Positions 17,297 to 25,688 of a stretch of 64,000 nucleotides of DNA are shown here, in pieces; positions within the stretch are counted from its first letter, which is position 1; each line of letters opens with the position of its first letter. Source of the stretch: Thalassobacillus devorans (GTDB taxonomy: Bacteria; Bacillota; Bacilli; Bacillales; Halobacillaceae); assembly GCF_011761345.1 (NCBI RefSeq), contig NZ_JAASRY010000003.1, positions 372,001 through 436,000 of the forward strand, given 5' to 3'. Below the pieces are notes generated by a model. The model did no database searches, had not been told where the DNA came from, and was given only the letters and a program-made list of their open reading frames with translations. A program made the position numbers and the translations under genes.

Positions 17297-17310
17297 AGGA
17301 GAGATCAGAT

Positions 17311-17823
17311 ATGGAAACTAAAGCATGCATTGATTCATTGACAGTAAAGAATTCTCATGTCCTGCCACCAGATACGAATAGCCATGGAACGTTATTCGGA
17401 GGCAAATTAATGGCATACATTGATGACGTGGCGGCTATTTCTGCCACCCGCCACTGCCGAAAACCTGTCGTTACTGCGTCGATTGATTCCATCGACTTTT
17501 TGGCACCGGTTTTTGAAGGGGATACCATATGTCTCGTCAGCTATGTGACTTGGACGCATAAGACTTCGATGGAGGTATTTGTCAAAGCTATTACGGAAAA
17601 CCTGCTGACAGGAGAGCGAAAAGTATGTACGACCGCTTTTGTCTCGATGGTTGCGGTAGATGAGAATAACCGGCCAACACCTGTCCCTCCTGTGAAGCCG
17701 GAATCCGATGAAGAAAAATTGCTGCATTCCGGGGCACCGGCACGGCATGAACAAAGGAAGGAACGCAGTAAAGAATCAAAACAACTGGCAAAAGAATTCG
17801 GAACAGATTTTCCTTGGAAATAG
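17311..17823 (+). CDS. Acyl-CoA thioesterase (hotdog fold, YkhA-like)
   Basis: 170 residues. Hotdog signature HGTLFGGKLMAYIDDVAAISA near residues 24-44, with the catalytic Asp in the YIDD segment, and the following VTASIDSIDFLAPVFEGD strand typical of the BFIT/BACH acyl-CoA hydrolase group. It hydrolyses acyl-CoA to free acid and CoA. The C-terminal 35 residues are a charged, lysine-rich tail. The ATG at 17311 has AAGGAGAGATCAG upstream; the earlier ATG at 17293 overlaps cssS and has none. Probably the third gene of the cssRS transcript, without obvious functional link. Confidence 0.9.
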   Translation: METKACIDSLTVKNSHVLPPDTNSHGTLFGGKLMAYIDDVAAISATRHCRKPVVTASIDSIDFLAPVFEGDTICLVSYVTWTHKTSMEVFVKAITENLLTGERKVCTTAFVSMVAVDENNRPTPVPPVKPESDEEKLLHSGAPARHEQRKERSKESKQLAKEFGTDFPWK

Positions 17824-17835
17824 GGATATAGTGAA

Positions 17836-17873
17836 AAAGCCAGATGCCGCGTTAGCTGCATCTGGCTTTTTTC
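17836..17873. terminator. Bidirectional terminator between thioesterase and iron ABC operon
   Basis: AAAAAGCCAGATGC, loop, GCATCTGGCTTTTTT with A- and T-runs on each side of the stem, between convergent genes. Confidence 0.88.
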
Positions 17874-17893
17874 GTTTATTAACGGGCTAGGCT

Positions 17894-18613
17894 TTACGAC
17901 ATGATTTCCATTTCGTAATCGTACGTATTGGAAGTATTTCTTACGGTGCATAATGATTCCCATTCGTGTGCCGAACCATCGCGCATCGTAATAATCCGGT
18001 CAGCAATTGCACGGGAGTCCTCCCGGTCATGTGTCACAAAAATAGAAGTAATGCCTGTTTTTTTGATGATTTGCTTCAATTCTTCCCGGATCTTGATTTG
18101 CAAGTCAGCATCCAGGTTACTGAAAGGTTCATCCAATAATAATAGGGAAGGCTCTGGAGCGAGTGCCCGCGCAAGAGCAATCCGCTGCTGCTGGCCGCCG
18201 CTCAATTCATGTGGATAGCGCTTCTTAAAATTTTCCATATTGACAAGCTCAAGTACTTCATCGATACGCTTTTTCTTTTCACTGCGGGAATACCCTTTGA
18301 GACCGAACTGGATATTTTCTGCAACCGTCATATGTGGAAATAGCGCATAGTCCTGGAATACCATTCCAATTCCGCGCTTTTCCGGAAGAATAAAGGTACG
18401 GTCATCGGTTACGATTTTTCCGCCGATGGAAATGGTACCTTTTGTGGGTGTCTCCAACCCGCTCAGAAGACGTAATACGGTACTCTTCCCGCTTCCACTT
18501 TCCCCAAGAATAGAGATGATTTCTCCTTGTTCAATCTCAAGGCAGAAGTTATCAATAGTTTTATCCCCTTGGTTTGTATAAGAGAAGCATAAGTCTTTGA
18601 TTTGAATGTACAT
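17894..18613 (-). CDS. fbpC: Ferric-iron ABC transporter ATP-binding protein
   Basis: 239 residues. Walker A GESGSGKST near residue 37, Q-loop in MVFQDYALFPHMTVAENIQFG, signature LSGGQQQRIALARAL near 137, Walker B SLLLLDEPFSNLD, and switch His in VTHDR. It ends soon after the nucleotide-binding domain and lacks the C-terminal TOBE region of longer FbpC proteins. Start ATG at 18613 overlaps the permease stop region (TGATATG), so the two are translationally coupled; longer frames upstream only read into the permease gene. It powers import by the neighbouring permease in the cytoplasmic membrane. Confidence 0.9.
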   Translation of the reverse strand: MYIQIKDLCFSYTNQGDKTIDNFCLEIEQGEIISILGESGSGKSTVLRLLSGLETPTKGTISIGGKIVTDDRTFILPEKRGIGMVFQDYALFPHMTVAENIQFGLKGYSRSEKKKRIDEVLELVNMENFKKRYPHELSGGQQQRIALARALAPEPSLLLLDEPFSNLDADLQIKIREELKQIIKKTGITSIFVTHDREDSRAIADRIITMRDGSAHEWESLCTVRNTSNTYDYEMEIMS

Positions 18614-18614
18614 A

Positions 18615-20255
18615 TCACTTCGGCTCCTTTTCGAGTACTTGATGGAAAAGATAAATCGCAATACCACTGATGACAATAATAATGATCGATGCCAAGGATG
18701 CTTCATGGATTTGCTCATCGCTGGCATATTGGAATGCTTTTGTTGATAACGTGTCAAAATTGAACGGCCTTAAAATTAAGGTGAGCGGCAGCTCTTTAAG
18801 AATATCGATGAATGCCAGGATGAATCCGCTGAATATCGCCCCTTTGATGAGGCGGACATCCACTTTGAAAAACGTTTTCGTCATGCCCATTCCCAGCATT
18901 CGGGAAGCTTCTGTGAATTTATTGCCTACTTTGTCAAAACCCGATTCAATAGAGTTATAGCCTACTGCCAAAAAACGGATAATATAAGCTGATATTAGCA
19001 TAAACAGGCTCGTGCTTAAAAATAGGCTGGCTTCCATCCCGAAAGATTCGTAAAACGTGAACAAAAGGTTGTCGATATCAATGAATACAGAACTGATACC
19101 GACGGCTATGACAGCACCGGGAATCGAGTAACCGAGGATGGTGATTCGTGATGCCGACTTAGAAAGCCAGCTTTTATGCATCCTGGTAAAGTTAGCAATG
19201 ATGACAGCAAAGATGACAATCATGAAAGCACCGGTAAAGGCGACTAATAATGAATTCATGATTAATTGAGTGAACACAGGACTGGCTATTTTCTCAAAAG
19301 TCAGGAACATCCAATCCAGGAGCTGGATGAAAGGAATAAAAAAGCCCAGGCTGAATATAAGAAGACTATAGCCAAACACTGTCCAGGCTTTCCACCCGGT
19401 GAGTTTCATAGGTGTAAGCGGCTTCACTTTCGCTGTCGTATAACTGTATTTTTTCCGGCCTCGTAACACTTTTTCAAAGATTAATATAGTAAAAACAATA
19501 AACATCAGGGTAGCTGAGAGTTTAATAGCTGCATTCAAGTCCCCCATGCTGAACCATGTTTGAAAAATCGCTGTGCTGAAAGTCGGGACGCCGAAGTATT
19601 TGACGACCCCATAGTCATTCAACACTTCGAGGAGCACCAAGCTTGCTCCACCAATGATGGCCCCGCGGGAAATCGGGAGGACCACCCGAAAGAAAATCTC
19701 AAAAGCATTCCTGCCAAGTAGCCTTGCGTTTTCAATCAGGGAAGAAGATTGATTTGCTAAAAAGGCCCGGGTAATCGTGTAGACATAGGGAAATAAAAAT
19801 AAAGTGAAAATGAAAATGGAACCAGGAATATTCATGATGTCGAAGTATTTTTGATCCACTCGGATACCATAGTCATTGCGTAATGTCGTCTGAATGACAC
19901 CAGTATAATTTAAAATTCCATTATACGTATAAGCTGCAATATAGGGAGGGATCGCCAAAGGCAGGATTAGTCCCCATTTGAAAAAAACCTTCAACGGAAA
20001 ATCATATGCAGAAATCAGCCATGCCAGGCTGGTTCCGATCAGAATCGTTAAAACTCCAGTAGCCACGATGATGATAGAAGTATTTTTTAAAAGTAATGGT
20101 AAGATGTGTTCTTTGATATGCTCCCAATTATCAGTTGTTTGTGTGAAAAAGTTGATCAGAATCTTAAGGTTGGGCATCAAAATTAGAAGGACGATGACCA
20201 TGCTCAATACTGTCCATATATTCATATAACCTGGGAGCTTTCGGTAAAACTTCAA
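18615..20255 (-). CDS. fbpB: Ferric-iron ABC transporter permease (fused two-domain)
   Basis: About 546 residues with roughly twelve membrane segments: two fused binding-protein-dependent permease domains. Each carries an EAA loop: ENARLLGRNAFEIFFRVVLP near residue 180 and EASRMLGMGMTKTFFKVDVR near residue 450. This FbpB/HitB-type architecture is typical for ferric iron. Start chosen at TTG 20255 because AAGGAAG stands eight bases before it; the GTG at 20264 is one base from that site. Overlaps fbpC. Expression is likely iron-regulated with fbpA. Confidence 0.88.
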   Translation of the reverse strand: MKFYRKLPGYMNIWTVLSMVIVLLILMPNLKILINFFTQTTDNWEHIKEHILPLLLKNTSIIIVATGVLTILIGTSLAWLISAYDFPLKVFFKWGLILPLAIPPYIAAYTYNGILNYTGVIQTTLRNDYGIRVDQKYFDIMNIPGSIFIFTLFLFPYVYTITRAFLANQSSSLIENARLLGRNAFEIFFRVVLPISRGAIIGGASLVLLEVLNDYGVVKYFGVPTFSTAIFQTWFSMGDLNAAIKLSATLMFIVFTILIFEKVLRGRKKYSYTTAKVKPLTPMKLTGWKAWTVFGYSLLIFSLGFFIPFIQLLDWMFLTFEKIASPVFTQLIMNSLLVAFTGAFMIVIFAVIIANFTRMHKSWLSKSASRITILGYSIPGAVIAVGISSVFIDIDNLLFTFYESFGMEASLFLSTSLFMLISAYIIRFLAVGYNSIESGFDKVGNKFTEASRMLGMGMTKTFFKVDVRLIKGAIFSGFILAFIDILKELPLTLILRPFNFDTLSTKAFQYASDEQIHEASLASIIIIVISGIAIYLFHQVLEKEPK

Positions 20256-20358
20256 CTGGGACACTTCCTTCTAAGCGACGACATTAAGACTTTGGAACAT
20301 AAACCAACACCCATAATTAACTTTTATACATTGGTTTATGTATCATTTTCACTTTTAA

Positions 20359-20373
20359 TGATAACAGTTCTCA
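20359..20373. promoter_or_regulatory. Weak Fur-like site between fbpA and fbpB
   Basis: TGATAACAGTTCTCA keeps the 7-1-7 outline of a Fur box with several mismatches to TGATAATNATTATCA. It lies in the gap upstream of fbpB on the minus strand, so the permease genes may have a second iron-controlled promoter. Weak match. Confidence 0.35.
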
Positions 20374-20393
20374 ATGAAAATGTACATATACGT

Positions 20394-20421
20394 AAGGCCG
20401 TACCTTGTTTGGTACGGCCCA
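20394..20421. other. Strong intercistronic hairpin between fbpA and fbpB
   Basis: GGCCGTACC, TTGTTT loop, GGTACGGCC: a perfect nine-pair GC-rich stem without a following T-run on either strand. Placed 20 bases after the fbpA stop codon, it is more likely an mRNA-stabilising or partial-termination structure that gives more binding protein than permease. Confidence 0.65.
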
Positions 20422-20441
20422 TGCGTCATAAAATGGTCAAA

Positions 20442-21551
20442 TTATTTCCAACCAACTTCATTCATAATTTTGATAGCTTTTCCATTGTTTTCACCAAGTT
20501 CTGTCAAATTGATGTCTTGCTCTTCAAATTCGCCCCATGACTGAAGTAGTTCAGCAGGTTCTACATCAGGGTTTACTGGATACTCATAGTTCGCTTCAGC
20601 AAAATCTTTCTGAGCTTTTTCCTGGGAAAGGAATTCCATGAACTTCACGGCATTCTCTTTATTCTTGCTGCTTGCAGTCATAGCAACACCACTAATGTTG
20701 ACATGAGTGCCGGTAGTATCCTGATTAGGGAAAATGACTCCTAAATCCTCTGCTACTTTTACTTCTTCTTCATCTTCAGAGTTCAACATCTGACCCAGGT
20801 AATACGTATTCATGACAGCGACATCACCTTCGCCGGCAGCAATAGCTTTTGCCTGATCGCGATCGCCGCCTTTAGGGTCACGTGCCATATTATCAACAAT
20901 TCCCTGTGCCCATTCTTTGGCAGCTTCTTCTCCTTCTGTAGCGATCATAGATGCTAATAATGACTGGTTGTAAATGTTGTCAGAAGAGCGAATCAGGACT
21001 TTGTCATTCCACTCTTCTTTTGTAAGGTCTTCATAATTCTTGATATCGTCCTCGTTGACTGTTTCTTTGTTATACACAATAACACGAGCACGTTTGGTCA
21101 GGCCAAACCATTGGCTGTCTTCATCACGGAACTTTTCTGGAATATTCTCATTAAGTGCATCGCTTTCCACCTCTTGAAGGAGGTCTTTATCTTTAGCACG
21201 GTGCAGACGACCGGCATCAGCTGTGATGAAAAGATCAGCTTCTGATGCTTTGCCTTCCCGCTCCAGGCGTGCGATCAACTCATCATCTTTACCTTCAATG
21301 ACGTTTACTTTGATGCCTGTTTCTTCTGTGAACTTATCATACAGCTGTTGATCTGTTTCATAGTGACGACCTGTATAAAGGTTTAGTTCGCCACCGGCTT
21401 CAGCATTCTCTTCCGTTCCTTCAGAAGTATTTTCTTCGCTCTCTGAAGAATTATCTGACCCTTCTTCCTCGGAACTGCCGCCGCAGGCAGCTAATGCCAA
21501 GATGGAAAAAATAAATACAAAACCTAATAAAAACAACTTGCTTTTCTTCAT
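20442..21551 (-). CDS. fbpA: Ferric-iron-binding lipoprotein
   Basis: 369 residues. Lipoprotein signal: lysines, hydrophobic core, then lipobox LALAACGG (mature Cys near residue 23), followed by a long Ser/Glu-rich linker. The mature protein has LNLYTGRHYETDQQLYDKF and NTYYLGQML, patterns of the FutA/FbpA class 1 extracellular solute-binding family, where the tyrosines co-ordinate Fe3+. The start at 21551 follows GAGGTGA; the GTG at 21560 has no site. Preceded by two Fur boxes, so repressed by iron. The linker is strongly acidic, as expected for a halophile's exposed protein. Confidence 0.93.
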   Translation of the reverse strand: MKKSKLFLLGFVFIFSILALAACGGSSEEEGSDNSSESEENTSEGTEENAEAGGELNLYTGRHYETDQQLYDKFTEETGIKVNVIEGKDDELIARLEREGKASEADLFITADAGRLHRAKDKDLLQEVESDALNENIPEKFRDEDSQWFGLTKRARVIVYNKETVNEDDIKNYEDLTKEEWNDKVLIRSSDNIYNQSLLASMIATEGEEAAKEWAQGIVDNMARDPKGGDRDQAKAIAAGEGDVAVMNTYYLGQMLNSEDEEEVKVAEDLGVIFPNQDTTGTHVNISGVAMTASSKNKENAVKFMEFLSQEKAQKDFAEANYEYPVNPDVEPAELLQSWGEFEEQDINLTELGENNGKAIKIMNEVGWK

Positions 21552-21589
21552 TCCTTTCACCTCGTATGTAATTTTTTGTATTGATTAGG

Positions 21590-21604
21590 TGATAATGATT
21601 TTCA
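21590..21604. promoter_or_regulatory. Fur box 1 upstream of fbpA
   Basis: TGATAATGATTTTCA: near-perfect 7-1-7 inverted repeat (TGATAAT N ATTNTCA). It lies 38 bases before the fbpA start codon, near the expected transcription start. Confidence 0.85.
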
Positions 21605-21623
21605 ATCTCATCTTTAATATTAC

Positions 21624-21644
21624 TGAAAACGATTCTCAAGTCAA
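21624..21644 (-). promoter_or_regulatory. Fur box 2 overlapping the fbpA promoter
   Basis: TGAAAACGATTCTCA (21624-21638) is a second 7-1-7 Fur-type site. On the minus strand TTGACT (21639-21644) abuts it as a -35 hexamer, and AATATT 17 bases downstream can act as -10, so a bound Fur would cover the promoter spacer. Confidence 0.75.
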
Positions 21645-21739
21645 GTCTAATTGATAATATTTTTCAGTTTAGTCACAAGTGTTAATGAAAAGAGCGAGAA
21701 TGTTATAATAGGGGAAGTTTAAAAGGTAGGGTGATAGAC

Positions 21740-23644
21740 ATGAGTCTTTTGCAAGTAGAGAATTTGACAAAAACCTATGGGGATAAAACCCTGTTTGACC
21801 ATATTTCATTTACAATTTCTCAAAACCAGCGGATTGGCTTGATTGGTGTCAATGGGACAGGGAAGTCGACATTGTTGAAAGTGCTTGCCGGACTGGATTC
21901 AAAAGAAGCAGGTGATATGAAGCATGCGAAGGATTTTCGGATTGAATATCTGCATCAGGAACCAAAACTGGATCCGGATTTGACTGTATTAGAGCAAATT
22001 TATTACGGTGATTCCGAAATCATGAAAACGATGCGGGCATACGAACAATCCCTGCAGCATCTTGAAAGGGATCCCGAAAATACCAGGTACCAGGCACAGT
22101 TACTGAAGAATCAGCAGCAAATGGATGAAAATGATGCCTGGGAAGCGAACACCACTGCTAAAACAATCCTGACGAAACTGGGCATTGATACGTTTGACAA
22201 AAAGATCAGCGCGCTGTCAGGCGGCCAAAAAAAACGGGTCGCTATCGCAAGGGCATTGATTCAGCCTGCCGACCTGTTGATTTTGGATGAGCCTACCAAC
22301 CATTTAGATAATGAAACAATCGAGTGGCTGGAAGAGCATCTTTCCCAGTACCGGGGATCTTTGATAGTCGTCACACATGACCGTTATTTCTTAAACAGAG
22401 TAACCAATCTGATTTATGAATTGGATAGGGGCAGACTCTATATTTATGAGGGAAACTATGAAACCTATTTAGAAAAGAAAGCCGAGCGTGACGAGCAGGA
22501 ACGGATTTCCGAGGAAAAGAGACAAAATACGCTTAGGCGGGAATTGGCGTGGTTGAAGCGTGGAGCGAAAGCACGTACAACTAAGCAAAAGGCCCGCAAG
22601 CAACGGGTAGAAACCTTGCAGAACCAGTCTGGTCTCCAGACAGAAGAGCAAATGGATATAGCTATCGGCTCGAACCGCCTTGGCAAGAAAGTCATCGAGC
22701 TGGAAAATGTCAGTAAACGTTTGGCAGGGGAAACGTTGATTGAGGATTTCAGTTATTTGGTTGTACCTGAAGAACGGTTGGGTATTATCGGTCCGAATGG
22801 AAGCGGTAAGACGACATTACTCAACATCATGTCGCAGCGGATTGAACCGGATACAGGTGAAATAGATGTAGGGGAAACAGTGAAAATCGGCTACTACACC
22901 CAGGATCACGAGGAAATCGATGGGAACTTGAAAGTAGTCGAATATATCAAACAGGTAGCCGAAGTGATTACTACTGCGGATGGACAGGAAATAACGGCAG
23001 AACAAATGCTGGAACGGTTTTTATTTCCAAGATCTCAGCAGTGGACCTATATCAGAAAGCTATCGGGGGGAGAGCGCCGCCGATTATACCTGCTGCGTGT
23101 ACTGATGCAGGAACCGAACGTATTGTTTTTGGATGAGCCTACCAATGACTTGGATACAAAGACATTAAGTATTTTAGAAGATTACCTGGATCACTTTCCT
23201 GGGGCTGTAGTAACGGTTTCCCACGATCGCTACTTTCTTGATCGGATAGCGGATCGACTGATCGCTTTTGAAGGCAGGGGACAGATTAAAAAGTTTCATG
23301 GGAACTATAGCGAGTTCCTTGAAGAAAAAAGAGAAGCCGACCGTCTACGGAGTATGGAAAGAAAAGAGCAGACTGAAAAAGAAAAGGCTGCACAGAAACC
23401 AGCACGCAAGAAAAGGAAACTTTCTTACCATGAACAAAAAGAATGGGAAGGCATCGAAGATAAAATCGCCGACCTGGAGGGGAGAATTGAAGGTTTGCAG
23501 ACATCCATTGCTGAAGCAGGCAGCGATCTTGGCAAAGTGCAGGAGATGTACAGTGAACAGGAAAGCCTGGAAACGGAATTAGAACAGGCGATGGAACGAT
23601 GGGAGGAGTTGTCACTGCTTGTCGAAGAATTAGAAAACGGCTGA
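21740..23644 (+). CDS. yfmR: ABC-F family ATPase (Uup/YfmR type)
   Basis: 634 residues, two ABC domains in one chain with no membrane segment. Domain 1: Walker A GVNGTGKST near residue 37, signature LSGGQKKRVAIARAL, Walker B LLILDEPTNHLD. Domain 2: GPNGSGKTT near residue 352, LSGGERRRLYLLRVL, VLFLDEPTNDLD. The linker between them is Arg/Lys-rich (LRRELAWLKRGAKARTTKQK), and the C-terminal 100 residues form a coiled coil, as in Uup/YfmR. These proteins act on the ribosome (translation factor-like or antibiotic protection) rather than as transporters. ATG at 21740 after AGGTAGGG. The choice of YfmR over other ABC-F names is tentative. Confidence 0.85.
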   Translation: MSLLQVENLTKTYGDKTLFDHISFTISQNQRIGLIGVNGTGKSTLLKVLAGLDSKEAGDMKHAKDFRIEYLHQEPKLDPDLTVLEQIYYGDSEIMKTMRAYEQSLQHLERDPENTRYQAQLLKNQQQMDENDAWEANTTAKTILTKLGIDTFDKKISALSGGQKKRVAIARALIQPADLLILDEPTNHLDNETIEWLEEHLSQYRGSLIVVTHDRYFLNRVTNLIYELDRGRLYIYEGNYETYLEKKAERDEQERISEEKRQNTLRRELAWLKRGAKARTTKQKARKQRVETLQNQSGLQTEEQMDIAIGSNRLGKKVIELENVSKRLAGETLIEDFSYLVVPEERLGIIGPNGSGKTTLLNIMSQRIEPDTGEIDVGETVKIGYYTQDHEEIDGNLKVVEYIKQVAEVITTADGQEITAEQMLERFLFPRSQQWTYIRKLSGGERRRLYLLRVLMQEPNVLFLDEPTNDLDTKTLSILEDYLDHFPGAVVTVSHDRYFLDRIADRLIAFEGRGQIKKFHGNYSEFLEEKREADRLRSMERKEQTEKEKAAQKPARKKRKLSYHEQKEWEGIEDKIADLEGRIEGLQTSIAEAGSDLGKVQEMYSEQESLETELEQAMERWEELSLLVEELENG

Positions 23645-23649
23645 ATGTA

Positions 23650-23685
23650 AAAAATTCCCACAGTTAATGCTGTGGGATATTTTTG
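23650..23685 (+). terminator. Terminator after the ABC-F gene
   Basis: TCCCACAG, TTAATG loop, CTGTGGGA, then TATTTTTG. Confidence 0.85.
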
Positions 23686-23753
23686 TTTATTAAGACAAAT
23701 TATGGAATAATAGAAATTAGTGAGGTTACGAAAATTGAGAGAGGGAGTTACAT

Positions 23754-24995
23754 ATGCCAGAACAAAAAATGTTAGAAAAATATGCCGAATTAGCATTGAA
23801 AACAGGTGTTAACCTGCAGGAAAACCAATTGCTGATGATCAACTCGACCATTGAAGGTGCGGACTTTACCCGTATCGTCGTGAAGAAAGCTTATGAAATG
23901 GGCGCAAAAACGGTTCATATTAATTGGTCAGATGATGCCATCACTCGTACCAAATACGAACACGAGTCCAAAGAAACACTTTCAGAGGTTCCCCAATGGA
24001 AAGTGGACATGTATGACTACTTTGCTGAAGGTGGAGCCGCTATTTTATCCATCCGGTCCACGGATCCTGACTTGCTGCAGGGGATAGATGGAGATAAGAT
24101 TTCCGCAGCGAATAAAGCAGGGGCACAAGCAATGAAGAACTTCCGCAATTATACAATGAATGACCGTATTCAGTGGTCCATCGTTTCGATCCCGATCACC
24201 ACCTGGGCACAGAAAATCTTCCCGGATGCCAATGAAGAAGAAGCAGTGGCCAGCTTGTGGGAACAAATCTTTACTATTGTAAGGGTCGATCAAGATGATC
24301 CCGTGACTGCATGGGAGGAACATAACAGGATACTGGCGCAGGCGCGCGAATTTTTGAATCGTAAAAAATATAGAAAGCTCGTTTATAACGCACCAGGAAC
24401 AGACTTGGAAGTGGAACTTCCAGAAGGACATATATGGAAGGGCGGAGCTTCTAAGACTGAAAAAGAAGGTATCCCGTTCAATGCGAATATGCCAACAGAA
24501 GAAGTGTTTACTGTACCGCATAAATATGGTGTCAACGGCCAGGTTTCCAGTACGAAGCCATTGAACTATGGAGGAAACCTGATTGATGATTTTACATTGA
24601 TCTTTAAGGATGGAAAAGTTGTCGATTATAAAGCAGGTCAAGGAGAAGCTACGCTGAAGCATCTTTTGGAGACGGACGAAGGTTCGACCCGTCTTGGCGA
24701 GCTGGCACTTGTACCGAATGAATCACCGATTTCTCAATCCGGGCTGATTTTTTATAATACCCTTTATGATGAAAATGCTTCCTGTCATTTGGCGTTAGGC
24801 AAAGCATATCCAAATAGCCTGAAGGGTGGTTCCGATATGAACGAAGAAGAACTGGACAAGCACGGTGTCAATGACAGCCTCTCCCATGTCGACTTCATGA
24901 TGGGGTCTGGGGAATTGGATATCGATGGTGTGTTAGAAGACGGAACAACAGAAGCGGTCATGCGAAATGGCAGCTGGGCTATAAAATTCGATTAG
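23754..24995 (+). CDS. ampS: M29-family metallo-aminopeptidase
   Basis: 413 residues, the full family length. Candidate metal ligands of M29 enzymes are in place: Glu in PTEEVFTVPHK near 250, Glu in LGELALVPNESPIS near 319, His in NASCHLALGKAY near 345, and the His/Asp pair in SHVDFMMGSGELDIDG near 376-390. It removes N-terminal residues from peptides in the cytosol. Start ATG at 23754 after GAGGGAG. A second gene of the same family begins at 63473. Ended by a strong terminator. Confidence 0.94.
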   Translation: MPEQKMLEKYAELALKTGVNLQENQLLMINSTIEGADFTRIVVKKAYEMGAKTVHINWSDDAITRTKYEHESKETLSEVPQWKVDMYDYFAEGGAAILSIRSTDPDLLQGIDGDKISAANKAGAQAMKNFRNYTMNDRIQWSIVSIPITTWAQKIFPDANEEEAVASLWEQIFTIVRVDQDDPVTAWEEHNRILAQAREFLNRKKYRKLVYNAPGTDLEVELPEGHIWKGGASKTEKEGIPFNANMPTEEVFTVPHKYGVNGQVSSTKPLNYGGNLIDDFTLIFKDGKVVDYKAGQGEATLKHLLETDEGSTRLGELALVPNESPISQSGLIFYNTLYDENASCHLALGKAYPNSLKGGSDMNEEELDKHGVNDSLSHVDFMMGSGELDIDGVLEDGTTEAVMRNGSWAIKFD

Positions 24996-25007
24996 TTTCG
25001 AAAGAGC

Positions 25008-25050
25008 AAATGCCGGATGCATCAGACATCCGGCATTTGCTTTTTTTCTA
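25008..25050 (+). terminator. Terminator after ampS
   Basis: GCAAATGCCGGATG, loop CATCAGA, CATCCGGCATTTGCTTTTTTT; 14-pair stem. Confidence 0.92.
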
Positions 25051-25074
25051 CAAAACGTTGTTGTTTGCCAAAAG

Positions 25075-25608
25075 AGGCTTATTCAATAAAAGGGCCGAAT
25101 TGTGGAAGACTCAGTTTCGAGATATTAGTTGGAATAACGGGGCGTGGGGGAACGAGTAGCTTTCCACGGGAGTTCGTTGAGGACTTTCAACTCCGCTTTA
25201 TTAAGACCGTCCGCTTAGTTCATTCGTTGTCCCATGGTCTTAAGCTGCCTGATAAAGACCGTCCCGGCTGCACATCCACTGCGCAGCGGTCTTTATACCC
25301 TTTCTAATGACCGTTAGCCACTTCTCCATACTGTTTAGTGGTCTCTTTTCATGTTCTAAAGACCGCTCCGATACATTTCCACTCTTCTAACAGTCTTTAT
25401 CGACTGAAAGACCCTCCCCTCGCGATGAGAGAAGGTTCTGATGCTTACATTTTTGATGATGATTTAATCATTCCCTCCTTTTCCATTAAGAATATGTCTC
25501 AGCGCATGCCCATGGAATGCGAGTGAATTCCCGGACCTCCATACCGTTACTTCCATAACCGAAACAAATATATCTTGAAACTGAGTCTTCAGTTATTGGG
25601 AGCTTTAA
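25075..25608 (-). repeat. MITE-like element, copy 3 (near-identical inverted partner of copy 4)
   Basis: B end first (GGCTTATTCAATAAAAGGGC, then GAAGACTCAGTTTCGAGATA), A end last (TATCTTGAAACTGAGTCTTC, then AGTTATTGGGAGCTTT). Its inside differs from copies 1, 2 and 5: short GGTCTTTA/TAAAGACC-type units recur (AAGACCGTCC, TAAAGACCG, AGACCGC). The sequence is almost the exact reverse complement of copy 4, apart from scattered substitutions and one 52-bp segment (25203-25254) flanked by 10-bp direct repeats AAGACCGTCC, absent from copy 4. Confidence 0.85.
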
Positions 25609-25688
25609 TGGAAAAAGTAGAAGGTTATTTCTAGCATGTCTCGAATATTCTTAGTAATGGATGATGAAAGTGAAGGGGTGGAATCGCC

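Noticed and set aside
24045-24662. A 205-codon frame on the minus strand.
   Set aside because: Shadow of the ampS coding sequence; no ribosome binding site.
25203-25420. Recurring AAGACCG / TAAAGACC units in repeat copy 3, considered as a CRISPR array.
   Set aside because: Units are shorter than 12 bases, irregularly spaced, partly inverted and without unique equal-length spacers; no cas genes.
25338-25526. A 62-codon frame found in both copy 3 and copy 4 of the repeat family (also 47043-47231, minus), which looks like a conserved small protein.
   Set aside because: The frame lies inside a palindromic repeat, has no ribosome binding site, and most differences between the two copies change the amino acid, as expected for non-coding DNA.
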